This document shows positions 31,113 to 42,597 of a stretch of 64,000 nt of DNA, in pieces. The DNA comes from Prorocentrum cordatum (taxonomy: Eukaryota; Sar; Dinophyceae; Prorocentrales; Prorocentraceae), in contig CAUYUJ010008635.1 in the NCBI GenBank assembly GCA_963575745.1, positions 57,501 to 121,500 of the forward strand. The letters are read 5' to 3'. The position numbers and the translations under genes were made by a program. Position 1 is the first letter of the stretch, and the number at the start of each line of letters is the position of its first letter. Below the pieces are notes generated by a model. That model searched no databases. It was not told the DNA's origin and saw nothing but the letters and a program-made list of their open reading frames with translations.

Positions 31113-32225
31113 CCCTGGGGCGCGAATTCATAGGGGGGGATAAGTGGGGGGGCCAGGGAAGGTGCCTTGCTCGGGCCCAAGAGGCCCCCTCTTGGGCACT
31201 AGAGGGCCCCTTTTCGGGCCCTTGTTCTGCAGCCCTCGCTGGCCCCTCATTTATCGTCCCCCCGAGTGAATTGGATTATGGTGTAAAGGAGGTGGAGATA
31301 CGTTTGGGCCCTCCTGGATGGACGTCTTCGTCGGCCGAAGGTCCATGAAAGAGTCCTCGGCCCCCTCCAGGGACCAAGCGGCAGAAGGCCCCCTTTCGAG
31401 GCCTAAACCTGAGCCTGGAGGTACATGTGAACCCTCCTTTATGGACGCCTTCGTTGGACGTGGATTTCCCCCCAGAAGTGCTCGCGTCCTTTTGGGCCGT
31501 TTGGGCCTCCATGGGCCCTTGCTGTGCCCTAGGACCGCTTCGGGCTGTCTTCAGCGGCCAGTCTTGGGGCTATTTTGGAGTGGCCAACCTTGGGCAATTT
31601 TTGGCCTCTGATTCAAACGGTGCATGGGGTCGTCAAACAACGGCGCGGGATGAACAACCGGTCCTGGGGAAAGAGTCGGAACTTCCTGGGACCCCGTACT
31701 GACAAAAGTCAGGACGTCGGACGTTTGGGGGCGAGGGTCCGAGGGTCCCCAGGATGGGGGGCGGGGGATGGGGCAGGAACCTCACTCGGAGAGTTAGCTG
31801 GAAGCTCCTAGAACGGACTCATCCTCGTCCCAGCCCCGTCCGACCCTGAAGTGTCCGCTGGGTGCCTGCCGAGGTGCGCGCTGTGCCCCGCTGTGTCCGG
31901 CCTCCGACCGAGTGACAAAGCTTCGGTGAGAACGGGAGATCGCGCCAAGGGCGGGCTAGAATGTGGACAAACTGACGACCACATCAGCAGAACCAGCCGC
32001 GAAATCGACAACGAAACGACATGGCGAATCACTCCAACTCACCGGTCGGGTCTGCCCCGGCCAGCTCCCCGAGCCGCGCCTGGCCGCACCGACGGGGGCC
32101 TTTACAAAACACCACGAGAACTCCAAGACGATCGCGCCGAGGCCGACGACGTCGGCATCGTCGTCATTCGGCAACGGGTACAACGAATTGGCATGATGCC
32201 GCTGCTGTTGCCCCCCAAACCAACA
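31113..32225. other. Intergenic GC-rich, no gene recognised
   Basis: Contains a perfect 9-bp stem CCCAAGAGG/CCTCTTGGG (about 31178-31198) and a direct repeat ATGGACG(T/C)CTTCGT(C/T)GG at 31318 and 31440 (96-codon open frame, no recognisable domain). I do not support a gene here. Confidence 0.5.
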
Positions 32226-32345
32226 GGCCGCTGTTGGCCAGGCGCCCTACCGACTCAGATGGGCAACGTCCGCTGCGACGACGAAACAACGTCCGGTCCA
32301 CGATAAACAGGAACTACTGTCGGTCTTCGTCTCGTTCGCCTGCTC
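32226..32345. repeat. Dispersed block P, copy 2
   Basis: GGCCGCTGTTGGCCAGGCG, with GTCCGCTGCGACGACG and CAGGAACTACTGTCGGTCTT, matching 25013 and 37526. Confidence 0.7.
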
Positions 32346-32560
32346 ACTGAGATCAGCCCTCTGGGAGTCAAAATCAGCGAAGGACAATCAAGGAAAACAC
32401 GGACTCTGAAAGAAGAAGTGCCCCGGCTTAAAGAACTTCCCCTGGAATTGCCCAGGAAACGCCAAAGCACACGTAAGTCTTGAAAGACATACGGCCCCAC
32501 ACAAGGTAAATCCAGGGAATCGCGCTTACCTTTCATTGACCCCAAAACTGACCATTACTA

Positions 32561-32760
32561 TCGGCGGCGGGCGAGGGAGGGAAGTGACAAGGAGCAAGCC
32601 TTCTCAGAAGGCGGCGGGGCTTCTCAGAAGCCCTCTGGCCTTCCGAAACATGTTTTCCGTCCTCGGGGAAGGCTCCGAAAGCTCCCCGGAGTGCCAGAGG
32701 CCTTCCGAGCCTTCTGAGAAGGCCCGCCCCTGTTCCCTTCCCCCCCAGGCTCGCCTCCGA
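32561..32760. mobile_element. TIR element family (MITE-like), copy B
   Basis: 200 bp. Left arm TCGGCGGCGGGCGAGGGAGG; right arm reads TCGGAGGCGAGCCTGGGGGG on the other strand. Inner palindrome GCCTTCTCAGAAGGC near 32596 and its partner GCCTTCTGAGAAGGC near 32709. The best-preserved pair of arms in the family. No ORF. Confidence 0.75.
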
Positions 32761-33429
32761 CATTGGCAAGCGAGGAGGGTCGTCACTATTCCTTCAGCGC
32801 CTCTTCCAGTCCTCCGGATGAGGGGCAGCGATAGGGGGGGATAGGCACAGGGGGGATGCATCGACCTGGAACCAGCGACACCTCGTCGATAGATCGGCGA
32901 TAGGCCCCCGATGGTGAATCCGCACCTTCCTGGGCGGGGTGGGGCCATCAGACCCCTATCGGCGATCAATGGGCGATGATTGGGGTCGGGTGCACCCCCC
33001 CCATTCGGGGGGCGACGAAAGGGGCGAATAGCACGGGGGCGGGCAGTACACGTATTCGCCCGGGAGCCTCGCCGAAGACATGGATCCTCGGCGCCCCTGG
33101 GTACATGTATTGCTCCCCCCTGGGCTATTCGCCCATGTGCCTGTTCCCTCCCCGTCGTTGCCCCCGAGGTGTCCCGGCCCCCCCGCCCTGCCCGCCGCCG
33201 AGGAGCGGGGGGCGTGCAGAGCGCCGTCGCCAGGGGTTAGGTCGGGCTATCCTGCCTCCAGGCGGATGTTGGGCGGAAAATGAAACATAGCCAACCAAAA
33301 TCTACAAAACAATTATCCAGGCGAAAGGCCCAAGCATATGCAATTGTGAATAACGCGTTGTGGGTATACAGTGCGCCAATGTCAACCAAACTCCGGAGTG
33401 CAAGAGAAGCAAGGGTTGATAACGCGTTG
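32761..33429. other. Intergenic GC-rich, one dispersed repeat
   Basis: 32868-32990 is a diverged copy of the GATCGGCGATAGGCCCCCGA block of 22232-22385. The remainder is unassigned; two short direct repeats ATAACGCGTTGTGGGT occur at about 33350 and 33420, just before the satellite. Confidence 0.5.
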
Positions 33430-34195
33430 TGGGTGCCGCTTTCGGTGGAGCTCCCTGTGGCGCCACGAAGCGCGTGAGGGACGTGCCGTAATGGGTGGGG
33501 GAGACGCATGCGGGCGGTGCCACTGGGGCCTTCGGTGGGGCTCCCCATGGGCCCACGAAACGCTGTGCTGGGAGGGGGGGACGCATGCGGGCGGTGCCCT
33601 TCGCTGGAGCTCCCGATGAGGCCACTGCACTGGTGAGCGGAGACGCATGCGGACGGTGCTACCTGGGGTCTCTGTGGAGCTCCCTACGGGGCCACGACAC
33701 GCTGTACTCGGTGGTGGGCGACGCATGCGGGGGGTGCCATTAGGGGCTTCGGTGGAGCTCCCTATGGGGCCATGAAGCGCTGTACTGGCAGGGAGGGGAC
33801 GCATGCGGGCGGTGCCACTGGGGCCTTCGGTAGAGCTCCCTATGTGCCCACGAAACGCTGTACTGGGTGGGGGGACGCATGAGGGCCCTACGGGGGCCAC
33901 GAAAGGCTGTACTGGGTGGGGGGGACGCATGCGGGCGGTGCAACTGGGGCTTGGTAGAGCTCCCTATCACTGGGGCCGCGGAATGCAGTACTGGGTGGTG
34001 GACGGCGCATGCGGGCGGTGCGACTGGGGCCTTTCTATGGACCTCCCTACGGGGCCACGAAGCGCTGTACTGGGTGGTGGCTGACGCATGCGGGCGGTGC
34101 CACTGGGACCATCGGTGGAACCCCCTATGGGGCCACGAAGCGCTATACTGGGTGATGGCTGACGCATGCGGGCGGTGCCACTGGGAGCGATGCGG
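33430..34195. repeat. ~78-bp satellite, array 2
   Basis: About ten units with the array-1 consensus (GACGCATGCGGGCGGTGCCA, CTGGGGCCTTCGG, GGAGCTCCCTA), same orientation as array 1, some units shortened. Confidence 0.95.
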
Positions 34196-34262
34196 CGCGC
34201 GAAAGCACACGCTCAACGGTGACGGGGGCGATGGCGTCGTCGTCGTCGTCGTCCTCGTCGTC

Positions 34263-34309
<47 letters not shown>

Positions 34310-34660
34310 GGTCGTCTGCGTCGTCGTCGTAGCCGTCGCCGCCGCCGCCGTCGTCGTCGCCGGCGGCGGTGGCCCGCGGCAGCCCGCGGCGCGCCTGCCG
34401 TCCAGCAGCGCCCGCGCCGGCAGCCCCGAGAGGGCCGCGTGGTCCGGGGTGCGCAGCTTCAGCAGCGGGGGCGGGCCGCCGAGCGCCGCGAGGGCCTCGG
34501 CTGCGGGCGGGGTGCCGGCCGCCGTCGCCGCCGTCTGCTCGCTGTGGACGTCGTCCTCGTCGTCGGCGAGGACGGCGCCCGGCGGAGACGGGGGTGGACA
34601 GCCCATGGGGAGAGCAGTACACGAGCGACGGTGCGCCACGAACATAGAGATATACACATA
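34196..34660. repeat. (GTC)n microsatellite and adjacent GC-rich frame
   Basis: GTC/TCG triplets at about 34235-34330. The minus strand from 34600 down to 34360 reads AVLADDEDDVHSEQ, GTPPAAEALAALGGPP and LKLRTPDHAALSGLPARALL, which looks less repetitive than its surroundings, but all frames are open and I cannot decide whether it is coding. Confidence 0.6.
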
Positions 34661-35100
34661 CATATATATGTGTATATGTGTATATATATATATATGTATA
34701 TGTATAGCTAGAGACCCTCCGACCAGGAGCGTGCGCAAAGTCGCTGGGTTTCAGTGGTGATTTGTACATCGCCACCCTCCCCCGAGGCCCAGGAACAATC
34801 CAGAGAAGGGTGTCAGTGTCTCACGAGAGGTGACGACAAGGCGGAGGGTATTCGAGTGGCGGAGACGAAAAGGTCTTACGAGAGGTGACATAGCGAGCGA
34901 CCCGATGCCGTAGATTACACGGGCCGAGGGCGCAGAACACCACATCGGAAGCGAATGCACTTGCGCGTGACCTTACGCGGGCAGCTTACGACGCGTCAGT
35001 GTCGGCGCAAACGGCCCCGTTTGGTTTGCGTCGCTCACATGTATCCAGGGGCGCCGATGGTCCATGCGGGGGCCGCGGGGGAGCCAGATCTGGGCGCTCA
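34661..35100. other. (TATG)n microsatellite and unassigned sequence
   Basis: A TA/TATG run at about 34661-34707, then unique sequence without a convincing gene. The GAGAGGTGACGACA / GAGAGGTGACATAG pair near 34825 and 34880 is a short direct repeat. Confidence 0.5.
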
Positions 35101-37525
35101 AGCCAGTGCTGGGGGGACCCCCAGGTGCCCGCACCAAAGGTCACTCTGGCGATGGGTCACTCTTACACGCAGCTGATTATCGCCGTGGGCGTCGCCCTCG
35201 TCGTCGCCGCTGTCCCTGGCGCCACCGTCGACATCGTAGTAGAAGGGGCCGCCGTCGTCTTTGTCGCTGCCGCCGCCACGGCCACCGCCGTCGCAGCCGT
35301 CGAGCCTCAGCTCCGCAGAAGGCATCCATACACGACGGCATACACCATCCCAGGGCCCAGGATGGTGTTGGGCAGGCACGGTGGTGGTGTGTAGATGACT
35401 TCTGCGGCGCCGAGGCTGAGAAAGCGGCGGCGGCGGCGTCGATAGAGGCGGCGGCAGCGACAAAAACGTCCGCGGCGGCTGCTGCCACGATGTCGCTGGC
35501 GGCGGCGACGACGGCGGCGACCACCACTGCGACGACGACGACAGTGCCGACACGGTGACGGCGTCGGCATAGACAGATGCTGCGACGACGAGGGAGACGA
35601 CGACCACGGCGAGAACGCTCTCGACGACCAGCCCCGTCCAGATGCCTCCGGAGGTCTCCGAAGCCTCCATAAGAGTGACTAGCTGGAGGCTTCAGGACAG
35701 GAGGCCCGGAAAGGCCCAAGCCGTCCTCGAATCCCGACGCTCCAACCTCGAATCTCATACTTAACCTCCATCCACGACATGGGCGACACAAACGACGGCG
35801 GCCACGGCGAAGGCGCTGCCTCGGCGGCAGCGCGGCCTCGGCGTCGACGAGGCGGCGACGGCGACGGCGACGGCGAAGCCGACGGCGAGGACAACCACGG
35901 CGACGGTGTCGGCGACGGCCAGAACGACACGGCGACGGCGGCGGTAGCGACGACGACGAGGGGCAACGTTACGAGGAGGCTGGTTCGGGGGGGAAATCGA
36001 GCTTGAATCGGCGATACATCGCTGATAGAACGGCGATGGCTCCCCAATACAGTCGGACCTAGGCCAGATAAACATCCCTCAAGAACATGAGGCCCTCGGT
36101 CGGCCGCAACAAGCAGAACATCCAAGGGTACCCTCCCGAGGATGCACAAGAACATCCAACAAACACGAAGCACATCAGGGTATTCTCCCCGAGCCGACCG
36201 ACCTCGAACTTATACCTCGGTCAGACTGTAGCGAATCCGATCGCTGATGGGCGGGAAGGGGGAATCGGGCCCCTGCCGGCGATCAGTGGGCGACTGGGGG
36301 TCGATGCATCCCCGCCAGGGCCAACCCGCCCCCGGCGTCGCCCCTGACGTTGCCACCTCGAAAAAACGGCTGGATTCTGTCGTGCCGACGTGGGCGGTCG
36401 ACAGTGGTCTCTGGCACCGCGCAGACTTTTCGGCCTTGAGTGATCTCCGCTATTTGAGGCCTCCCAAGTGGGGTTGGACTAGATTGTGCCGGAGGATCGC
36501 GCTGCATCGTCGATGCGTCGTCGATGCATCGGCGAGGCATCGGCGACGTCGGCCACGCATCCGCGAAGTCGGCGTGGAGAGAATCGGGCCCTACATCGAG
36601 CCACACGGTCGATACATCGGTGATGTGGCGCTATCCTCTGGCCCCATCTGCTCGGACCCCATCTGGGAGGCCTAGAGCTCTCCGACCGTGGAGACCGTTC
36701 AAGGTTGGCATTGTCAAAGGGGCCCAGGGAGACGCAAACAAATAGAAACAAGTCCCAAGGTTCCCCAAATCGTTTTCAGCACGCTCTGGGTGTTCGCCTT
36801 GCCCTCCACTTCCCATACTCTTCCACGTTGTCCTGGGCATCGACGTTTATGCGTGTCTGTGTGCATTTTCTCCCTCATGAATTTATGTTGAAGCCTCGGG
36901 GGACCTTGTCTGTCCTGTCGCGGACCTATCCGCGTCGAATCCGTGTCGAATCTATGTCGGACTCGTCGGATCTGCGTCGAATCCGTGTCGAATCCGCGTC
37001 GGATCCACGCCAAATCCGCGTCGAGTCCGCATCAAGCCCGCGTCGAGCACAGGAAAGTGCACCAACTTTGGGACACGCGGGGTCCCCCAAAGGTGCAGCG
37101 TGATTATGCGAGTCTGTGTATTTTCTCGATCCTGAACTTTGGAGTCCCGAACCGGTGCGGCGACAGAACGTGCGGTGACCTCGAAATCCCCCAAGACCTC
37201 ACAGCACGGTCCGTCACCGCACGGTCTTGGGACCCGGGAGGCCCCTGTCGCCCGAAACACCCTCGGAGAACGACCCCGACTCACCGCACGGTGTGGTCAC
37301 CAACCCGTCTGGGGGCCCCCGATGGACGACGGAGTGGCTCTGGCCGCTGGCGGCCTGCCACGTTGAGCGCCCTCGCGGGCGACGACCACGGCGGGGCGAC
37401 GGCGCTTGCGGCGGCAGGTGCGACGGCGTTTGCGCCGGCGGAGCAGCGGCGGGGCGGCGGCGGCAACCACTTTGGACGCCCGGGGCGGGCACGGACAGCA
37501 CGAGCGCGAGGCCCAACCGCAGCGC
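35101..37525. other. GC-rich intergenic with GCC/GAC triplet tracts, no gene
   Basis: 35200-36000 is rich in GCC/GTC/GGC triplets and open in several frames on both strands without a recognisable domain. Fragments of the GATCGGCGAT block occur at 36002-36060 and 36226-36320. A 12-bp minisatellite (GTGTCGAATCCG and variants) occupies about 36930-37050. I find no supported gene. Confidence 0.5.
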
Positions 37526-37650
37526 GGCCGCTGCTGGGCAGTCGGCGTCTTGTCTCAGGTGGATAAGACGCCCGCGGCGTCCGACGGCGAGCCACGCGCA
37601 GAGAGTGGTCCGGAACTGCTGCCGGCCCTCGTCCCCGTTCTTTCCGTAAT
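37526..37650. repeat. Dispersed block P, copy 3
   Basis: GGCCGCTGCTGGGCAGTCGG, CGTCTTGTCTCAG, GGTCCGGAACTGCTGCCGGC, CCTCGTCCCCGTTCTTTCCG. A partial repeat of its end (GGAGAACTGCTGTCGGCCTT) recurs at about 37851, just before TIR copy C. Confidence 0.7.
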
Positions 37651-37899
37651 TCCCCATCTCGATCGTGCCGATCCTTGGGCACCGAGGCTCGACTGCACGG
37701 CGCCGCCAAGATGGCTCGCTCTCCGCCTGGGTCCATTCGGGCCTCGTCCGGCTCGCTCGTCTGGCGCCATGCCACGCGGTGCCGATGCCGCGTCCGCACC
37801 GCGTGGCACGGCCCCAGGAGGAGCAGGGAGCAGGAGGAAAGGAGAGGAGAGGAGAACTGCTGTCGGCCTTCGTCCCCATGCTTTCTGTACCCCTTTCTC

Positions 37900-38092
37900 A
37901 GAGGCGAGCCCAAGGGGAAGTGAGAAAGACGCCTTCAAAGAGGGTTCAGAAGTCCCCCGGCCTTCTGGAGCAATTTTCTAGGCCTCCCCCCGAAGACACC
38001 GAAAACCTCCCAGAAGGCCAGAAGCATTCTGAGAAGCCCCGCTGCATTCTGAGAGGGCCTTCTCTTTCTCATTTCCACGTGCTCCCGCTGCA
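37900..38092. mobile_element. TIR element family (MITE-like), copy C
   Basis: About 193 bp. Left arm AGAGGCGAGCCCAAGGGGAA followed by GTGAGAAAGACGCC; the right arm is diverged (reverse strand GTGGAAATGAGAAAGAGAAG then GCCCTCTCAGAATGC). The inner sequence with CCCGGCCTTCTGGAGCAATT is shared with copy D. Confidence 0.6.
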
Positions 38093-38922
38093 AAGCTGTC
38101 ATTTTGCGCTTCCCGCTTTCCAAACCGTGCATGTAAGTTCCCGTCCTGTGTCATTTCTGGTTCCCTTCTGACGTTGTTGTCGACATGGGTCGCGCTCATG
38201 CTTTGTCGTGCTGCACCATGCATCGCGCACTCTCGCGGGACCATTGCTCCCATCGACATCCGGCTGTGCGAATAGAGAGGAGATTTACGCAATAATGAGT
38301 GATGGGAGGAGGGAGGAGTAGGACGTCAGATGTGACGCCTTCGCACCTGCATCCCTTCTCGAAATTAAATGCAGATTTCTCCCACGACGCCACGACGCCC
38401 CCAGACCCCAATTTCAATGTTGACGCCGACACTGGCGACCGCAATTCTTTTTTGTTGACCCCGCGGGCCGCGCTGCGCGCGTCGGTCACTATTGACATTC
38501 GGGGGCGAGGGGGTCGGATCAAAGCTTGCGTTTCGACGTCGAGGAGGGCTGACACGGTCTGCGCGACCAGGGGGTCCAGAGAAGAGGGGGAAACAAGCAA
38601 ATGACAGGGGGGGGGGCGCATCAGCCCAAGGGAGAAGGCGCCCGAAGAATATTTGGAGGCTGGAGGAGTACCGCGCAATCCACAATCAAATGACATCGGT
38701 GCGCCGTCCTTACTAGGCGCGTTGACTCTCTGACGCTTGCGTACCTACTGCTTGCTTTTCCCCCTCGGGCGCGCTGCGCGCGTCCATCACAATTGAAATT
38801 TCGGGGGCGGGGGGTCGTAACAAAACTTGCATTTTATTTCGACGAGGGCTGTGCATTAAACCCGTATAGTAAGGATGCGCGATAAGGGTGCAAGGGCCTT
38901 GGACGCCCATTTCGAAGCTTTT
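38093..38922. repeat. Intergenic with a 300-bp-spaced direct repeat
   Basis: About 90 bp at 38455-38545 (GCGCTGCGCGCGTCGGTCAC, ATTGACATTCGGGGGCG) recurs at 38768-38860 (GCGCTGCGCGCGTCCATCAC, ATTGAAATTTCGGGGGCG). No gene recognised. Confidence 0.65.
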
Positions 38923-39147
38923 CGAGCGGGGCGCGGCCAACGAGAAAGGCGAAGGATGGACCGAGGAGGCAAAGATGCAAGGGCACCCGTGTGCAAGGCG
39001 GCGAGGCTTCTCAAAACCCCCCGGCCTTCCGAGCAATTTTCCGTGCATTCGGGGAAGGCTTAGAAGACAGCTCAGAAGGCCTGGGAACTTTCGAGCCTTC
39101 TGGGAAGGCCCACCCCTTCCTCACTTCCCCCTGGGCTCGCCGCCGAG
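38923..39147. mobile_element. TIR element family (MITE-like), copy D
   Basis: Right arm well preserved (reverse strand GGCGGCGAGCCCAGGGGGAA, GTGAGGAAGGGG); left arm diverged. Central CCCGGCCTTCCGAGCAATTT and GGGGAAGGCTTAGAAG match copies B and C. Confidence 0.6.
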
Positions 39148-39349
39148 AGAAGCCAGTCCCGCAGGAAGCCCCATCGGCCAGGCCCAGGACCCGGATGAGT
39201 CACTCCAGGGCGCCCCGGAGCGCTCTCGAAGAGCGCTCCAGGGCGCCCTGCAACGGCAGCGGCGCCTAAGACGTCCTCCACAACCGCCAGATCTCAGAGA
39301 TCCCCCTGCTCGCCGCCGATGGCAGCGTCAGGTCGAGCATGTCCTCCTA

Positions 39350-39490
39350 CAGTCAGATTCTGGAATAATAAAAGGAAACGTGGCCAAACATATTCAAGAA
39401 TAGCTGAAATATCCAAACAAATCGTCCCCAGGCTATTTTTGGACTATTTTGGAATATTCCTCCTGTAAAGGGACCTGCCCGACTTAATTC
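39350..39490. repeat. Hairpin repeat family, copy 3
   Basis: AATCGTCCCCAGGCTATTTT, TGGACTATTTTGGAATATTC, CTCCTGTAAAGGGACCTGCC, CGACTTAATTCGG. The AATATCCAAA upstream pairs with TTTGGACTATT. Confidence 0.8.
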
Positions 39491-39515
39491 GGAAGCTGGG
39501 CGAGGACTGACATAA

Positions 39516-39649
39516 CCGTGGCTGCTAAAATGGTTTTCCCGGTAGAAAAAAAAAGTTCCCAGTATCAGGTGCAGCGCACGACAGCAGAAACGGGCTGCTC
39601 CCGGAAGAACCCAAAACAGGTTCCCGGAGCTCTGTGTTAGCAGCCACGG
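39516..39649. mobile_element. 134-bp element with perfect 13-bp terminal inverted repeats
   Basis: CCGTGGCTGCTAA at 39516-39528 and TTAGCAGCCACGG at 39637-39649 are exact inverted repeats. The interior carries GGTTTTCCCGG and GGTTCCCGGAG in the two halves. No ORF. Either a small MITE or a long-looped hairpin; there is only one copy in the window. Confidence 0.5.
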
Positions 39650-40200
39650 GTTTGCCAGCCTTCGCCTGGCTTCTGCTGATTACTGGTGGCTTGCTTCTCT
39701 CGGCGGAGGGAAAAACCTCCATTTAGTAAACCTCCCTTCAGTGAAAACGGCCGAGGACCGAAACCGACGGAGCTGGACCCGCAAAAACGACGGTCCCGAC
39801 GCCCCCTCGCGAACCGAAAACGGCCAATTCGCTTCAGTTGGGGCGCTGACCTAAGAAACCCTAAGTAAGGAAAGGGGCCCCTTTTTCTCCCTAAATTAAG
39901 TTTCGAGTTCTCATCGAAGGCCTAAGGAACACCTAAGGCAACCTGTAAAACAATCAAGGAGCCCCGAGCCCCTCCCCAACGAGATCAGTTCCTTCGTCAG
40001 CGCCCCAACTGCAATCGACGTGTCAGGGTAGGAGGTCGACTCTCCCCTTCGCCGAGCGCCGCGGCGGCAGCGGCGGCAGCGGCCCGGGGGCGCGCGCCCC
40101 GGCGCCGACGGGGCCCTCGCCGAGGAGCAGCGCGGCCACCGGGAGGCCGGCCGCCGCGGCGGCGGCCTCGCTGCCAAGGCGCCCGTCGTCGTCGTCGTGC
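39650..40200. other. Unassigned GC-rich sequence
   Basis: No gene supported. The minus-strand frame around 40200-40023 (LPVAALLLGEGPVGAGARAP) is not low-complexity but has no recognisable domain and no convincing start or stop context. Confidence 0.4.
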
Positions 40201-40450
40201 TCCCTCCCTCCTTCCCCGCTCTCCTGCCCTCCCTCCTTCCCATACCCTCTCCCCTTTTCCTCCTCCTCCTCCTCCTCCTCCTGCTCGTTCCCACCCCTCA
40301 CCTCCTGTTCGTCCTCCGCCCTTCTCGTCCTCCCGTGCCCATGCCCGTCCATCCCTCCAAATCCCTCCTCCTCCCTCCTCCTCCTCCTCCTCCTCCTCCT
40401 CCTCCTCCTTCGTTCTCCTCCTCCTTCGTGTTCCTCCTCCACCTCGTCGG
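40201..40450. repeat. (CTC)n-rich pyrimidine tract
   Basis: Plus-strand CTC/TCC triplets, longest at 40255-40285 and 40360-40410. Leu/Pro/Ser frames are artefacts. Confidence 0.9.
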
Positions 40451-42459
40451 GACAAGAGGGGGGGGAGAAATGGGGGAGGGAGGCAGGGAGCAAGGACGGA
40501 CGGTGGGCGCCGGCCGGACAGCGTCTGCGGCAACGAGCACCCTCGCATGCCAGAGGGAGCGTCAGTGGGCGGCGCACTCCCCTGTCTCGGGGGGGCGCAA
40601 GACTCGGGATCGGGGTTGGGAGGCAGCTGCTGGGAGGTCTTCGTATGAAGGGCTAACGAGGATGAGGCCTCGTTGGGGGGCTGTCACGCCAGATGACCAA
40701 TCCTGCCTCCGCTCCCTCCACCACTTTCGACGTTTGCTGCCTAAGTTACTCCTGACCACCGTTCTTCCTCCCACTCCTCTCACTTCTCCTCCTCCTTTTC
40801 CTTCCTCCTCCTCCTCCTCCTCCTCCCTCTCCCCGATCGGGGCCTTCATCAAGAAGGAAATCAAGCGGTCGGCTGGGAAGCATCAACATTGACTGTGTCT
40901 GTAGGTTAACGACCAAAGAGTTGAACCTACAGAGGTGTCCGTAGGTAGAAGAAGGTTCGGGAGAGTGTAGCGATCACTTTTCTCATGCGCCGCGGGCAGG
41001 CGGCGCTGTACCTGTTTCCAGTACCTGAGCCGAGACGGCAACAGCATCTGGATATGACGATGGCATGAGCGGACTTCACACACATTGACGAGCGCGCAGA
41101 ACGCTGGCTGCCAAGCTCAGTGGTGAGACGTGGCATGTGCCCCAATCCTGCTGCAAGGCTCCCCACAGGCGCCGTGCACGCAGATGTTTGGAGGTAAATC
41201 ATGGGATGTCTTCCTAGGTAGTCGAAGCCAATCTGGCGCCAATCTGGCAGGCCCAATCTGGCAAACGGGAGCAATCTGGCGAGGGAGCCAACGCGAATCC
41301 AGTCTGGCGAATAACCCAAATCATCCAGTTTGGCCGGGCCAGATTGGCCCTTGGGGCCCAATCCAATCTGACAGTCTGGCCTTCGACTGCCCAATCTTCG
41401 TCAGAACAACTTATACCCACTCAGCCCGATTAAGAAGCCATTGAGCCGGATCAGGCTGGAATTGGCCAAAAAAGAAGCCAGAATGAGCGGGATCCAGCCG
41501 GATTAAACGGAATTCGGCCGCATAAGGCGGAATTAAGCCGGATTCGGCTAGCTTCAACCATTGAAATACCAGCGTCGATTCAGAATTAACCTCCCGAGAG
41601 TTGCATTCCGAGGCCGTGTGGAATCATAGCATCCTCAGAGCGGAGCTGGGGGCTGAGGTGCAAGCCTTGGCCGTCGAATGCCGCCGATGAGGATGTGCAC
41701 ATATCTCCGAGGAGCGGTGGACGGCCTGGCTCGAGACCCATCAGTGCCGAGCAGCCTCGAGAATTGTTTTTACCCCCACTGCCAGTCCAACTCAACTCAC
41801 GAGCAAACTGCTGTCGCGGTATGGCACGTGCATTCGGCACCGACTGCGGCTAGGCCAAGGAAGCTTCGGTAGTAGTCTAGCCGACCAGCGGACCAGCCCT
41901 ACACGCCGAAGTTTCGAGGAAATACAGAAGCGGATGACAAGGCCGGGCAATTCTGAAAACTGACAATCATCGAACATTGCAAAATTGCTAAAACCAAGCG
42001 CAACAATATCAAAGTCCTGTGCAACAAACAACCACTGACAATTTTAGACCAACCTCAACCGTGATTGCTGCAACGCACTGGAACTGGCGGACCGACCTGC
42101 AACGCACAGTCGAACCGCATGGCGTGCCCTGTAGGTGGCCAGACACCGGCCTCATGAAGGGAACTGGCCAGTCGACCTGAAAGCGGCGCGGGTGCTGGGG
42201 CTCATTGGCGGCGGCGGCGGGGCCACTGGTCCGCATCGCGTCCCCATGCGCCCCACGCGCTCCACAGCGGAGCTCCTTGGAAATGGCGCCCGCCTAGCTC
42301 ACCGGGCTGTCCGCGTCGCTTGCCGCCGCCAGCGCTGCGGCTGCCGCCAGCTCGGGGCACTCCCCCTGAAGAGGTCTGGGCTGCGCCAGGCGAGTGCCAC
42401 GGCCGCCAGGCGCCTGCGATCATCTGCTCCTGATACGTTAGGTCGGACATTTCCTCATA
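40451..42459. other. Intergenic, no gene recognised
   Basis: A second CTC tract lies at 40790-40835. 41225-41385 contains ten or so scattered AATCTGGC octamers and 41440-41550 repeated GCCGGATT/GCGGAATT units. Open frames are short and unsupported. Confidence 0.5.
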
Positions 42460-42597
42460 CAGGCGGATTTTGCAGAAGACTAAAAAAAATTCAAAGAAAA
42501 TGCAGACATAGTCCAAAGCAATAGAAACATCGTCCCCCGACTATGTTTGGACTGTTTTTGAATATTCCCTCTGTAGAGAGGGGCATGCCCGACTTAG
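42460..42597. repeat. Hairpin repeat family, copy 4
   Basis: AGACATAGTCCAAAGCAATA, GAAACATCGTCCCCCGACTA, TGTTTGGACTGTTTTTGAAT, ATTCCCTCTGTAGAGAGGGG, CATGCCCGACTTA. ATAGTCCAAA can pair with TTTGGACTGT across a ~30-nt loop. Confidence 0.8.
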
